DNA of 64,000 bases from Marmoricola endophyticus (GTDB lineage: Bacteria > Actinomycetota > Actinomycetes > Propionibacteriales > Nocardioidaceae): the NCBI RefSeq assembly GCF_014644415.1, contig NZ_BMKQ01000001.1, positions 1-64,000 of the forward strand, in the 5' to 3' direction. The notes beneath the pieces are model-generated. The model searched no databases, was not told where the DNA came from, and was given only the letters and a program-made list of their open reading frames with translations. Positions 17,830-26,540 of this stretch are shown here, in pieces; position 1 is the stretch's first letter, and each line of letters starts with the position of its first letter. Made by a program: the position numbers and the translations under genes.

Positions 17830-18470
17830 CCGTGGACGTCCACACCTGCTCACCGGGCCGGCTGTTCGCCGCCGCCCTGCGCGGCGGTGCCGTCGACCTG
17901 GTCGAGGGCACCGCCTCGCGACCGCTCGCCGTGCTGCGCTGGAACACCACCGACGCCTCGGACCACGCCGTGATCGCCGCGTGCGAGGGCGCCACGCTCG
18001 ACGTCGGGTGCGGCCCGGGGCGGATGACCTCCGTGCTGACCGAGTCCGGCTACGTCGCCCTCGGCATCGACGTCGTCCCCGAGGCGGTCCGGCAGACGCG
18101 TGAGCGCGGCGGTCAGGCACTGCTCCGCGACATCTTCGACGACATCCCCGGTCAGGGCCGGTGGGACACGATCCTGCTCGCCGACGGCAACATCGGCATC
18201 GGCGGTGACCCCGGACGGTTGCTGGGTCGCGTCGAGGAGGTGCTGGCCCCCGGCGGGCGCGTCGTGGTCGACGTCGTCGCCCCGGGCCGGGTCGGCACCG
18301 TCCGTACCCACCAGCTCTCCGGCGAGGGCCTGCTCTCCGACCCCTTCCCGTGGGCCATCGTCGGGGCCGACGAGGTCGGTGACCTCGGCGCCTCCGTCGG
18401 CCTGACCCTCTCGCGTACCGAGGAGTACGACGGCCGTTGGTTCGCCGTCCTCACCAAGCCGGCCTCCTAG
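17826..18470 (+). CDS. Class I SAM-dependent methyltransferase
   Basis: 214 residues with SAM-binding motif I TLDVGCGPGRMTSVL (~residues 59-73), motif II GIDVVPEAV and the post-II LADGNIGIGGDP. The N-terminus (SPGRLFAAALRGGAVDLV) is family-specific. It methylates an unknown acceptor, possibly a glycan or lipid intermediate given the neighbours. ATGA overlap with DUF2064, and TAGTG junction with the next gene. Confidence 0.87.
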   Translation: MTVDVHTCSPGRLFAAALRGGAVDLVEGTASRPLAVLRWNTTDASDHAVIAACEGATLDVGCGPGRMTSVLTESGYVALGIDVVPEAVRQTRERGGQALLRDIFDDIPGQGRWDTILLADGNIGIGGDPGRLLGRVEEVLAPGGRVVVDVVAPGRVGTVRTHQLSGEGLLSDPFPWAIVGADEVGDLGASVGLTLSRTEEYDGRWFAVLTKPAS

Positions 18471-19636
18471 TGCGTCCCCGACCGCCGAGCGAGCGGGACT
18501 TCACCTCCTTCCTCCGCAGTCCCGCGGTCGCCTCGCGGGTGGGCCTGGCGCTCGGGATCTGCTTCGGGCTGGCCTTCCTCACCGGCCTCTACAGCCACTG
18601 GCAACAGAACCCGGACGCGTGGTTCCCGCCGCCGACGCGACCGGTCTGGGGCTACCGGCTGACCCAGGGGCTGCACGTGGCGAGCGGCACCGCGGCGATC
18701 CCGCTGCTGCTGGTGAAGCTGTGGACGGTCTACCCGAAGCTGTTCGCGGCGCTGCCCGACCTCCGCAAGCCGCGGGCGGCTCTGCTCAACGCGCTCGAGC
18801 GCGGGTCGATCGCGGTCCTGGTGGCGTCCGGGATCTTCATGCTCGCCACCGGCATCGCGAACTCGGCCCAGTGGTACCCGTGGAGCTTCACCTTCCGCCT
18901 CACCCACTACGCCCTGGCCTGGGTGGCGATCGGTGCACTGGTCGTGCACATCATGGTGAAGCTGCCGCTGATCCGCGGCGCACTCGGAGCGGACATCGAC
19001 TCCACGGAGAACGACCGACCGGGCACCGCGCACCGCGCGAGCGGCATGACACGCCGCGGGCTGGTGGGGACGGCGTACGCCGCCGCGGCCGTCGCCGTGC
19101 TCTCCACCGCCGGGGCCACGGTCCCGCTGCTGCGCAAGGTCTCGGTCTTCGGGGTCCGCTCCGGCGACGGGCCGGGGGGCATCCCGATCAACCGGTCGGC
19201 GCGGGCGGCGCGGGTGACCGCGCTCGCGACGGCCGGCGACTACACCCTCGTCGTCGCCAACGGCGACCGGGAGGTCGAGGTCGACCTGGACCGGCTCACC
19301 TCGATGCGGCGGCACACGTACGACCTCCCGATCGCGTGCGTGGAGGGGTGGAGCGCGCAGGGCACCTGGGCGGGCCCGCGGATCCGCGACCTCATGGCGC
19401 TGGTCGACGCCCCCGAGGGTGCCGACGTCGTGGTGCGGTCGCTGCAGCCGAGCGGGCCGTACACCACCACGCTCCTGCCGGGGAACTTCGCCGCGGCCGA
19501 CAACACGCTCCTGGCCACCCACCTCTCCGGCGAGCGGCTCTCGATCGACCACGGCTTCCCCTGCCGGGTGATCGCGCCGAACCGGCCCGGCGTGCTGCAG
19601 ACGAAGTGGGTCGCGCGGCTCGAGGTGCGCACGTGA
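18470..19636 (+). CDS. Cytochrome b561-like / sulfite-oxidase-type molybdopterin oxidoreductase fusion
   Basis: 388 residues. The first ~170 form four membrane helices with His residues placed for haem b (YSHWQQN, LTQGLHVAS, RLTHYALAW, LVVHIMVK), like the b561 subunit of YedYZ-type systems. A further helix near residue 195-215 (TRRGLVGTAYAAAAVAVLS) leads to an extracytoplasmic molybdopterin domain (~240-388) with the Mo-ligand Cys in YDLPIACVEGWSAQGTW and a terminal QTKWVARLEV. The combination implies a membrane-bound enzyme coupling haem and Mo chemistry at the outer face, for example methionine-sulfoxide or other S/N-oxide reduction. GTG 18470 shares its first base with the methyltransferase stop. 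Confidence 0.85.
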   Translation: MRPRPPSERDFTSFLRSPAVASRVGLALGICFGLAFLTGLYSHWQQNPDAWFPPPTRPVWGYRLTQGLHVASGTAAIPLLLVKLWTVYPKLFAALPDLRKPRAALLNALERGSIAVLVASGIFMLATGIANSAQWYPWSFTFRLTHYALAWVAIGALVVHIMVKLPLIRGALGADIDSTENDRPGTAHRASGMTRRGLVGTAYAAAAVAVLSTAGATVPLLRKVSVFGVRSGDGPGGIPINRSARAARVTALATAGDYTLVVANGDREVEVDLDRLTSMRRHTYDLPIACVEGWSAQGTWAGPRIRDLMALVDAPEGADVVVRSLQPSGPYTTTLLPGNFAAADNTLLATHLSGERLSIDHGFPCRVIAPNRPGVLQTKWVARLEVRT

Positions 19637-20079
19637 GGGCGCGGGTCGGGATCGGGGCCGTCGGCGTCCTCGTCGGTGCGTACGGCGCCTACCTGCTGCT
19701 CGGCCTCGGTTGGGACAACCTGCTGGCCGCGGTCTACTGGCTGGCCGGCGGCGTGATCCTGCACGACTTCGTGCTCAGCGTCGCGCTGCTCGGGGTCGCC
19801 CTGCTGGTCGTCGCCGTGGTCCCCGCGCGGGTACGCGGGCCCGTCGTCGCAGGGCTGGTGGTGCTGGGCTCGGTCACGCTGCTGGCCGTACCGGTGCTGG
19901 GGAGCTTCGGTGCGAAGGCCGACAACCCGACCCTGCTGGACCGCAACTACTGGCTGGGCTGGGTGGTGCTCGCCCTCCTGGTCGTGCTCGCCACGGCCGT
20001 GGGCGTCGTACGACGGCTGCGGACGCCGGCCTCCGGCCCACCGGACCCCGAGGGCACCGAGCGCGAGCCGGAGGCCTGA
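19633..20079 (+). CDS. Small membrane protein, last gene of the GT2 operon
   Basis: 148 residues with four predicted helices (~2-22, 27-60, 68-88, 101-121) and a charged, Pro-rich C-terminal tail. Overlap GTGA with the b561/Mo enzyme suggests a functional partner, perhaps an anchoring or quinone-interacting subunit. No recognised domain. A short spacer then converges on the transglutaminase gene. Confidence 0.75.
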   Translation: MRARVGIGAVGVLVGAYGAYLLLGLGWDNLLAAVYWLAGGVILHDFVLSVALLGVALLVVAVVPARVRGPVVAGLVVLGSVTLLAVPVLGSFGAKADNPTLLDRNYWLGWVVLALLVVLATAVGVVRRLRTPASGPPDPEGTEREPEA

Positions 20080-20101
20080 GCCGCCGAGTCTGCGTGCAGG
20101 C

Positions 20102-20938
20102 TCAGTGCACGCGGGTGATCTCGACGTCGACGAACATCTCCGACGACCCCGAGCCCGAGAAGATCCCGTGCAGCGGGCGTACGTCGTCGTAGTCGCGCCC
20201 GGCGGCGACGACGACGTGGTGGTCGTCGATGCCGGTGGCGTTGGTGGGGTCGAAGCCGACCCACTGCCCGTCCCACCACTCGACCCAGGCGTGCGACTCG
20301 CCGCGGACCGACTCGCCGACGACGGCCTCGGCGTCGGGGTGGAGGTAGCCGGAGACGTAGCGCGCGGGGATGCCCAGCGACCGCAGCGCCCCGATCACCA
20401 GGTGGGCGATGTCCTGGCAGACGCCGGAGCGGCGGGTCCAGGCATCGGCCGCCGAGGTGGCGACATCGGTGGAGCCGGAGACGTACTCGATCTCGTCGTG
20501 CACCAGGTCGCACACGGCGCGGGCGACCGCGGACGGCGCCTGGGTGCCGACCAGCTCGCGGCACCGCTGGACCAGGTCGGTCGGCGGCTCGACCCGCGCG
20601 GGGACGGTGAGGTACTCGGTGTGCTCGTCGAGCAGGTCCGGGTCGGCCAGGTCGGTCCACGTCAGGGTCGGCCCCGGTGCCGGGGCGCGGTCGGTGTGCA
20701 CGGTCGCGGTGGCGGTCACGGTCAGCGAGTCGTGCGGGTCGAAGACCTCGAACGCGGTCACGGCCGTGCCCCAGTAGTCGCGGTAGGTGTAGACCCACGG
20801 CTTGGGGGAGACCTCGACCCGGTCGTAGCTGACGATCTGCCCGGTCGAGGTCTGCGGCGTCAGCCGTGCCTCGTTGAAGGAGGCGCCGACGCGGGCGTCG
20901 TAGGTGTAGCCGGTGGTGTGGACGATGCGCAGCTGCAT
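20102..20938 (-). CDS. Transglutaminase-like cysteine protease (COG1305)
   Basis: 278 residues. N-terminal beta-rich domain begins MQLRIVHTTGYTYDARV (bacterial transglutaminase N), followed by the papain-like core with catalytic Cys in SGVCQDIAHL (~residue 175), His in GESHAWVEWW and Asp in GFDPTNATG. These proteins act as peptidases or amide-forming enzymes; the physiological substrate is unknown. It is the third gene of a minus-strand module, two bases after the alpha-E gene, preceded by the ATP-grasp gene. This trio is conserved and has been predicted by comparative genomics to make and process peptides. Confidence 0.92.
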   Translation of the reverse strand: MQLRIVHTTGYTYDARVGASFNEARLTPQTSTGQIVSYDRVEVSPKPWVYTYRDYWGTAVTAFEVFDPHDSLTVTATATVHTDRAPAPGPTLTWTDLADPDLLDEHTEYLTVPARVEPPTDLVQRCRELVGTQAPSAVARAVCDLVHDEIEYVSGSTDVATSAADAWTRRSGVCQDIAHLVIGALRSLGIPARYVSGYLHPDAEAVVGESVRGESHAWVEWWDGQWVGFDPTNATGIDDHHVVVAAGRDYDDVRPLHGIFSGSGSSEMFVDVEITRVH

Positions 20939-20939
20939 G

Positions 20940-21863
20940 TCAGGAGACCTTCCCTCCGGCCCACGCCGTCGCTTCCGCGCCGGCGAAGAACCGCTTGGTG
21001 ATCGCGTCGGTGGCAAGGGCACAGGTGACCTGGAGCCGCTCCATCTCGCTCGGCAGGTCCTCGACCACGTCCGAGAGCGAGCGGTACTCGAGCTCGTTGC
21101 GAGTACGGCCGATCAGCCGCATCGCCTCGTTGCTGATGCCGGCGCGCGAGCCGCCGATCTCGAGGTTGGACAGGCACTGCTCGGCGCGGGCGAGGCTGAA
21201 CACCACCGAGCGGGGGAACAGCCGGTCCAGGAGCAGGAACTCGGCGGCGCCGCGCTCGGTCTCCAGGCCCTTGTAGGTCCGCAGGAATGCCTCGTACGCC
21301 CCGCAGGCCTGCAGGGAGTTGCCCCACGCCGACCCGGAGCCCAGCGACGCCGTGGCGACCAGCCGCGCCGTCATGTCGGCCCTCTCGATCGAGCGACCGA
21401 GGACCAGGAACTGCCAGCCCTCGTCGCGCGTCATCGTGGCGTCGGCGATGCCGTAGATCTGGGCCGCGCGGTCCCGCACCCAGGCGAAGGCGCTCGGCGC
21501 CCGCATCGAGCGGAACTGCCCCGACGGGATGGCCAGCCAGGTGGTGTTGACCGCCTCCCACATCGAGGTGGAGAGCGTCTCGCGGGCCCGTCGGGCGCTC
21601 TCCCGGGCGGCGGCCAGGACGGCCGCGACGGAGGCCGGGCTGGTCCGGTCGTACGCCAGGATGTCCATCATCTGGTGCTCGTCGACCGGACCGTCGGTCT
21701 CGACGCCCATGACCGAGAGCAGGTTGGCCACGGTCTCGGTGACGTCGACGGACGGGTCCTCGAGGATCAGCTGGTGCTGGACGTCGAGGATGCGGGCGGT
21801 GTCGTCCGCGCGCTCGACGTAGCGGCCGATCCAGAACATCGACTCGGCGATGCGGCTCAGCAC
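20940..21863 (-). CDS. Alpha-E domain protein
   Basis: 307 residues, all helical, with the diagnostic N-terminus MLSRIAESMFWIGRYVERADDTARILD and central LVLGRSIERADMTARLV repeat of the alpha-E family (DUF403). Function is unknown; it always accompanies circularly permuted ATP-grasp and transglutaminase genes and is presumed to be a scaffold or enzyme of the same peptide-modifying system. GTG 21863 lies inside the 3' end of the ATP-grasp gene (seven-base overlap), indicating coupling. Confidence 0.92.
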   Translation of the reverse strand: MLSRIAESMFWIGRYVERADDTARILDVQHQLILEDPSVDVTETVANLLSVMGVETDGPVDEHQMMDILAYDRTSPASVAAVLAAARESARRARETLSTSMWEAVNTTWLAIPSGQFRSMRAPSAFAWVRDRAAQIYGIADATMTRDEGWQFLVLGRSIERADMTARLVATASLGSGSAWGNSLQACGAYEAFLRTYKGLETERGAAEFLLLDRLFPRSVVFSLARAEQCLSNLEIGGSRAGISNEAMRLIGRTRNELEYRSLSDVVEDLPSEMERLQVTCALATDAITKRFFAGAEATAWAGGKVS

Positions 21864-23473
21864 GTCGCCTCACCTCCTCGGCTCGCGTCCGCGGCTTGCT
21901 GCTGCTGCTGCTCCTGCTGGGCCTCGGCCGGCGCCTCGCCGGTCTCGTCGACCAGCGCGGGACCGGGCTCGGGCGGCGCGGGGGAGACGTGGTCGGCATG
22001 TCCCTGGAGCAGGGCCTGCGCCTGCTGCTGGGAGCGCCCCGGCCCGGCGAGCACCCAGGTGTCCTTCGACCCGCCGCCGCGCGAGGAGTTCACGATCAGC
22101 TCGCCCTCACCGAGCGCGACGCGGGTCAGACCGCCGGGCAGCACCCAGACGCGGTTGCCGTCGTTGACCGCGAACGGCCGCAGGTCGACGTGCCGTGGTC
22201 GCAGCCGGCCGTCGATGTACGTCGGCACCGTCGAGAGCTGGACGACGGGCTGCGCGATCCACGACCGCGGGTCGGCCAGCACCTTGGTGCGCAGCTCGTC
22301 CAGCTCGGCCTTCGTCGCGCGGGGACCGATGACGATGCCCTTGCCGCCCGAGCCGTCGACCGGCTTGAGCACGAGCTCGTCGAGGCGGTCCATGACCTCC
22401 TCGCGGTGGTCGGCGTCGCCCATCCGCCAGGTGTCGACGTTGCGGATCATCGGTTCCTCGTCGAGGTAGTAGCGCACCAGGTCGGGCATGTAGGTGTAGA
22501 CGAGCTTGTCGTCGGCGACGCCGTTGCCGACCGCGTTGGCGATCGTGACGTTGCCGGCGCGCGCGGCGTTGATCAGGCCCGAGCAGCCGAGCATCGAGTC
22601 GCCGCGGAAGTGCAGCGGGTCGAGGAAGTCGTCGTCGACGCGCCGGTAGATCACGTGCACCGGCTCCAGGCCGTTGGTGGTCCGCATCATCACCCGGCCG
22701 CGCTGGCACTCCAGGTCGCGGCCCTCGACGAGCTCGACGCCCATCGTCCGGGCGAGCAGCGCGTGCTCGAAGTACGCGCCGTTGTAGACCCCCGGGGTCA
22801 GTACGACGACGTTCGGGTCGGTGACGCCGGCCGGTGCGGCGGCGCGCAGCGCGGTGAGCAGCTTCTGGGGGTAGCCGGCGACGGGACGGATCCGGTGGTC
22901 GCCGACCGTCTCGGGGATCGCGGCGGAGATGGCGCGGCGGTTGGTCATGACGTACGAGACGCCGGAGGGCACTCGTACGTTGTCCTCGAGCACCCGGAAC
23001 TCGCCCTCGTTGTCGCGGATCAGGTCGATACCGCTCACGTGGACGCGCACACCGTTGGCGGGCTCGATGCCGGCCGAGGCGCGGTGGTAGTGCGAGGAGG
23101 TGGTGATCACCCGGCGCGGGATGACGCCGTCCTCGAAGACCTTGCCGGCGCCGTAGACGTCGTCGAGGAACTTCTCCAGGACCTGCACCCGCTGCTGGAC
23201 GCCGGCCTCGACCCGCGCCCAGTGCTCCATCTCGATGACCCGGGGGAGGATGTCGAGCGGGAAGGCCCGCTCCTCGCCGCCGATGTCGAAGGTCACGCCC
23301 TGGTCGAGGTAGCTGGTGGCCAGGGAGTCCACACGTGAGCGGATCTCGCCCTGGCCCATCTCGGCGAGCGTCGCCTGCAGGCGGGAGTACGACGAGCGCA
23401 GCTCGGTGCCGGCGTACATCTCGTCGAACGCCTCGCCCATGGCGTCGGTGTAGCCCTCGAAAAGCTGATCCAT
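21857..23473 (-). CDS. Circularly permuted type 2 ATP-grasp protein
   Basis: 538 residues. Signature segments: FDEMYAGTELRSSYSRL, VIPRRVITTSSHY, GIDLIRDNEGEFRVLEDN with ATP/Mg ligands, TPGVYNGAYFEHALLAR, ELVLKPVDGSGGKGIVIGP (glycine-rich ATP loop) and IAQPVVQLSTVPTY. Expected chemistry is ATP-driven amide (peptide) ligation through an acyl phosphate. The C-terminal ~50 residues are low-complexity, Pro/Glu-rich with a short poly-Gln run, and are not part of the fold. ATG 23473 follows TAGGGT on the minus strand (23486-23481) by seven bases, a leaderless start. First gene of the three-gene module. Confidence 0.92.
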   Translation of the reverse strand: MDQLFEGYTDAMGEAFDEMYAGTELRSSYSRLQATLAEMGQGEIRSRVDSLATSYLDQGVTFDIGGEERAFPLDILPRVIEMEHWARVEAGVQQRVQVLEKFLDDVYGAGKVFEDGVIPRRVITTSSHYHRASAGIEPANGVRVHVSGIDLIRDNEGEFRVLEDNVRVPSGVSYVMTNRRAISAAIPETVGDHRIRPVAGYPQKLLTALRAAAPAGVTDPNVVVLTPGVYNGAYFEHALLARTMGVELVEGRDLECQRGRVMMRTTNGLEPVHVIYRRVDDDFLDPLHFRGDSMLGCSGLINAARAGNVTIANAVGNGVADDKLVYTYMPDLVRYYLDEEPMIRNVDTWRMGDADHREEVMDRLDELVLKPVDGSGGKGIVIGPRATKAELDELRTKVLADPRSWIAQPVVQLSTVPTYIDGRLRPRHVDLRPFAVNDGNRVWVLPGGLTRVALGEGELIVNSSRGGGSKDTWVLAGPGRSQQQAQALLQGHADHVSPAPPEPGPALVDETGEAPAEAQQEQQQQQAADASRGGEATC

Positions 23474-23539
23474 GCTCTCGACCCTAGCGAGAGCGGCCGA
23501 CCCTGCCGAGGGGGCCCGCGGGCGCGATAGTTTGGCCGG

Positions 23540-23731
23540 ATGAGCGATCAGTACTGGTTCAATCTCAAGACCCACGAGGTCGAGGGGGACGACGGGGCTC
23601 GCTCCGCCGACCGGCTGGGGCCCTACGACTCCGCGGAGGAGGCCGCCCGCGCCCTCGACAAGGTCGCCGAGCGCAACGAGGCCTGGGACGACGACCCGAG
23701 CTGGAACGACGAGGCCTCGTCGGAGGGCTGA
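23540..23731 (+). CDS. Small SPOR-like protein
   Basis: 63 residues: SDQYWFNLKTHEVEGDD, then DRLGPYDSAEEAARALDKV and a Glu/Asp-rich end. This is a common actinobacterial small protein often labelled SPOR-domain or unknown. The sequence suggests a single compact alpha/beta unit. ATG 23540 is six bases after TAGTTT (23528-23533), so probably leaderless. Divergent from the ATP-grasp gene with a 66-bp spacer. Confidence 0.82.
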   Translation: MSDQYWFNLKTHEVEGDDGARSADRLGPYDSAEEAARALDKVAERNEAWDDDPSWNDEASSEG

Positions 23732-23737
23732 TCCCGC

Positions 23738-24001
23738 GTGGCGCGGCGCCGCCGCCTGCTCCCCGACCTGGACCGTTCGGGCGGTTTCGTCGGGATGGCC
23801 GCACTGGCCTGCGTGCTGTTCGTCTACCTCGCCTCGGTGGAGTTCCTGCGGTGGTACGCCGTCCTCGCGCTCGTGGTCGTGTGGCTGGTCCTCCTCGCCG
23901 TCGGGGCCCGCTGGTTCACCCCGGCCCCGCGGCGGGTGCTCCTGCTGCCGGTGGCGGGCCTGCTGGTCTGGGCCGGTGTCGTGTGGCTCGCCGCGCGGTA
24001 G
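23738..24001 (+). CDS. Small membrane protein, unknown
   Basis: 87 residues: basic N-terminus (MARRRRLLPD) and three hydrophobic helices (~18-36, 37-57, 68-86). GTG 23738 lies six bases after the SPOR-like gene with GGAGGG upstream, so it is in the same unit. No family recognised. Confidence 0.65.
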   Translation: MARRRRLLPDLDRSGGFVGMAALACVLFVYLASVEFLRWYAVLALVVVWLVLLAVGARWFTPAPRRVLLLPVAGLLVWAGVVWLAAR

Positions 24002-24002
24002 T

Positions 24003-24048
24003 TGGTCGAGCCGTGAGGAGCGGCAGCGACGAGCGACGTCGAGACCCG
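24003..24048. repeat. Dispersed palindromic repeat copy
   Basis: Runs from tggtcgagc to gtcgagaccc, immediately after the stop of the small membrane protein gene and before the converging M15 peptidase. Could act as a transcription barrier for both genes. Confidence 0.7.
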
Positions 24049-24077
24049 GTGACGTACGCGCCGGCCGTGACCGACGA

Positions 24078-25607
24078 CTACCGCCGGACGTCGAAGTGCT
24101 GGGAGTCCTGGGTGCCGTAGGTCCAGGCGAACCCGCTGCGCCTCATGATCGAGACCACGACCGCGCTCTGGCTGCGCCAGGCGATCAGCCCGAAGGAGCG
24201 CGCGGGCCACCAGGTGTTCGGCAGCCACCCGTCCTTGACGGTGTGGTACGGGTTCTCGAAGGTGTTGATGTCCACGGCGTAGCCGGTCGAGTGCGGTGAG
24301 TTCACGCCGGGGCGGCCGGTGACCCAGCGGCAGTTGAACGCCGAGGTGTTGTCCGACTGCATGGCGAGGTAGTCGTTCGCCCCGTGCGAGGCCTTGGCGT
24401 AGCCGAACGTCTCGGACGGGTAGATCCGCCGGATGGGGACCCTTGCGTTGTAGAGGCCGGTGAAGGCGGCGACGTACTGCTTGACGGCCCTCGCGTTGAC
24501 GACGAGCCGGCCGCGGCGGCGGTAGCCGTCGAAGGCCCAGTAGTTCACGTCGACGGTCCGCAGCCCCGACCGGCCGACGGGGCAGCCGCTGTGCCAGCTG
24601 ATCCCCGACATCCGTGCCCACTGGGCGCTCGAGATCGCGCCGACGACGGCGCCGACCCCGGCGGTGGTCGCCCGGGGCTGCGCCGCCATCGAGCGGGGCT
24701 GGGGCGAGCCGGCCGGGAGGTGGACGACCGTGCCCGGCGGGAGGTTCGTGATCGTCCTCGGCGAGGACACCGAGCCCGTCCAGAAGGCGCCGGCCGGCGT
24801 GGTCACGCGGTACGACGCCGTCACCCGCGGGGCGAACGTGAACGACCCGGTGCCCGCGGTGCTCAGCTGGACGGTCGCCGCCGGCGTCCAGGCGCCGTTC
24901 CCCAGCCGGCGCTCCACGGTGACCCGGGCCGGGACCGCGACGCCCGCGCCGGCGCCGTCGGCCGTGGTGGAGCTCGCGATGTCCAGGCGCACCGTGCGCT
25001 CGTCGACGACCGAGGCCGGTGCGGTGAGCGTCGTGGTGGTGGGAGCGGGCGGCGCAGTGACCGTGCGGGGCGCGCTCGCGTAGGCGACGTCCCCGGCCGC
25101 CGCCGGCATCAGGATCGCGCGGTACGTCGTGGACGGCGTCGGCAGGCGCGTCGGGAGGGTCGCCGTCCCGTCCGCGACGGTGGTCAGCGTGCCGACGCGG
25201 GTCCACAGCCGGCCACCGCCGCGCTCGAGCTGCACGGTCCTGCCGGGCAGCGGCCGGCCGCCCGCGTCGCGGGCGGTGGCGGTCAGGGTGGTGGGGCGGT
25301 CCATCCGTCCTGGTGCGGTGGCCCCGAGTGTGATCGTCGGCCTGGCGGCCGTCGCGGTCGCGGCAGCCGGTGGCGCGGTCGGGGCGGCCAGCGGGGCTGT
25401 CGGGACAGTCGGGACGGCCGGGGCCGTCGAGGCGGTCGGGGTCGAGGGGGTCGGCTCGCCTCCGGGCGCCGAGGGTGCCGGCGTACCGACCGGCGAGACC
25501 GGCACCGGGCTGTCGTCGGCACTCGCCGGCGCGAGCGGGCCCGTGCCCAGTGCGCCGACGAGGAGCAGGGACAGGACTGGCAGCGCCCGAGCGCGCGTCG
25601 ACCTCAC
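24078..25607 (-). CDS. Secreted M15-family peptidase (D-Ala-D-Ala carboxypeptidase type) with bacterial Ig-like repeats
   Basis: 509 residues. A signal peptide (MRSTRARALPVLSLLLVGA, cleavage near ASAD) is followed by a long Pro/Ala/Thr linker, then two beta-sandwich Ig-like repeats (about residues 85-290, beginning PTITLGATAP and PTTTTLTAP). The C-terminal ~170 residues are an M15 zinc peptidase with HSTGYAVDINTFENPY (His and Asp ligands) and DSQHFDVRR (third His). It should trim peptidoglycan stem peptides at the cell surface. GTG 25607 follows TAGGCT on the minus strand (25619-25614) by six bases, suggesting a leaderless mRNA. Confidence 0.88.
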   Translation of the reverse strand: MRSTRARALPVLSLLLVGALGTGPLAPASADDSPVPVSPVGTPAPSAPGGEPTPSTPTASTAPAVPTVPTAPLAAPTAPPAAATATAARPTITLGATAPGRMDRPTTLTATARDAGGRPLPGRTVQLERGGGRLWTRVGTLTTVADGTATLPTRLPTPSTTYRAILMPAAAGDVAYASAPRTVTAPPAPTTTTLTAPASVVDERTVRLDIASSTTADGAGAGVAVPARVTVERRLGNGAWTPAATVQLSTAGTGSFTFAPRVTASYRVTTPAGAFWTGSVSSPRTITNLPPGTVVHLPAGSPQPRSMAAQPRATTAGVGAVVGAISSAQWARMSGISWHSGCPVGRSGLRTVDVNYWAFDGYRRRGRLVVNARAVKQYVAAFTGLYNARVPIRRIYPSETFGYAKASHGANDYLAMQSDNTSAFNCRWVTGRPGVNSPHSTGYAVDINTFENPYHTVKDGWLPNTWWPARSFGLIAWRSQSAVVVSIMRRSGFAWTYGTQDSQHFDVRR

Positions 25608-25660
25608 GGACGAAGCCTAGGAACGACGAGGCTCCGACGGGGTCGTTCGCCGGAATCCGG

Positions 25661-26512
25661 TCAGAAGGTGTGCTCCGGCCCGGGGAACGAGCCGTCCTTC
25701 ACCTCGGCGGCGTACGTCCGCGCGGCGTCGAGCAGGATGCCGTGCAGGTCGGCGTACTGCTTGACGAAGCGCGGCAGCCGGCCGGTGCGCAGTCCGAACG
25801 CGTCCCCCCAGACCAGCACCTGTCCGTCGCACTGCGCTCCGGCGCCGATGCCGATCGTCGGGATCGAGACCGCCTTCGTCACCTCGGCGGCGACGTCGCC
25901 CGGGACCATCTCCATCACGACGGCGAAGGCGCCGGCCTCCTCCATCGCGCGTGCCTCCGCGATCACCTGCTCGCCGGCCTCGCCGCGCCCCTGCACCCGG
26001 TAGCCGCCCAGGTTGTGCTCGGACTGCGGGGTGAACCCGATGTGCGCCATGACGGGGACGCCGCCCTCGGTCAGCTTGCGGACCTGCGGGACCATCGCCA
26101 GCCCGCCCTCGAGCTTCACCGCGTGCGCCTCGGCCTCCTTGAGGAACCGGGCGGCGGTGTGGAAGGCCTGCTCCGGCGAGGCCTGGTAGGAGCCGAACGG
26201 CAGGTCGGCCACCACGAGCGCACGTGACGCGGTGCGCGCCACCGCACGGGCCAGCGGGATCAGCTCGTCGACGGTGACCGGCAGCGAGGTCGCGTTGCCG
26301 AAGACGTTGTTCGAGGCGCTGTCGCCGACCAGCAGCACCTCGATCCCGGCCTCGTCGAAGACCTGCGCCGAGTACTGGTCGTACGAGGTCAGCATCGCGA
26401 AGCGCTCGCCCCGCTGCTTCATCTCGCGCAGGTGGTGGGTACGGATCCTGCGGACCGGCTTCGGGGCCGACTCGCTGCCGGTGCCGTACGGCGCTGCCTC
26501 TTCGCTCGACAT
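25661..26512 (-). CDS. panB: 3-methyl-2-oxobutanoate hydroxymethyltransferase
   Basis: 283 residues. PanB converts 2-oxoisovalerate to ketopantoate with methylene-tetrahydrofolate, the first step of pantothenate synthesis. Seen: RFAMLTSYDQYSAQVFDEAG, LLVGDSASNN (Mg ligand Asp), VVADLPFGSYQ, AHAVKLEGG, VPVMAHIGFTPQ, VVMEMVPGDVA and PTIGIGAGAQCDGQVLVW. An N-terminal extension of ~20 residues precedes the core. ATG 26512 has TACCGT on the minus strand (26524-26519) six bases upstream, so a leaderless start. Other pan genes are not nearby. Confidence 0.96.
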   Translation of the reverse strand: MSSEEAAPYGTGSESAPKPVRRIRTHHLREMKQRGERFAMLTSYDQYSAQVFDEAGIEVLLVGDSASNNVFGNATSLPVTVDELIPLARAVARTASRALVVADLPFGSYQASPEQAFHTAARFLKEAEAHAVKLEGGLAMVPQVRKLTEGGVPVMAHIGFTPQSEHNLGGYRVQGRGEAGEQVIAEARAMEEAGAFAVVMEMVPGDVAAEVTKAVSIPTIGIGAGAQCDGQVLVWGDAFGLRTGRLPRFVKQYADLHGILLDAARTYAAEVKDGSFPGPEHTF

Positions 26513-26540
26513 GCGAGCACGGTAGCGCCGGTGGTCGCGG

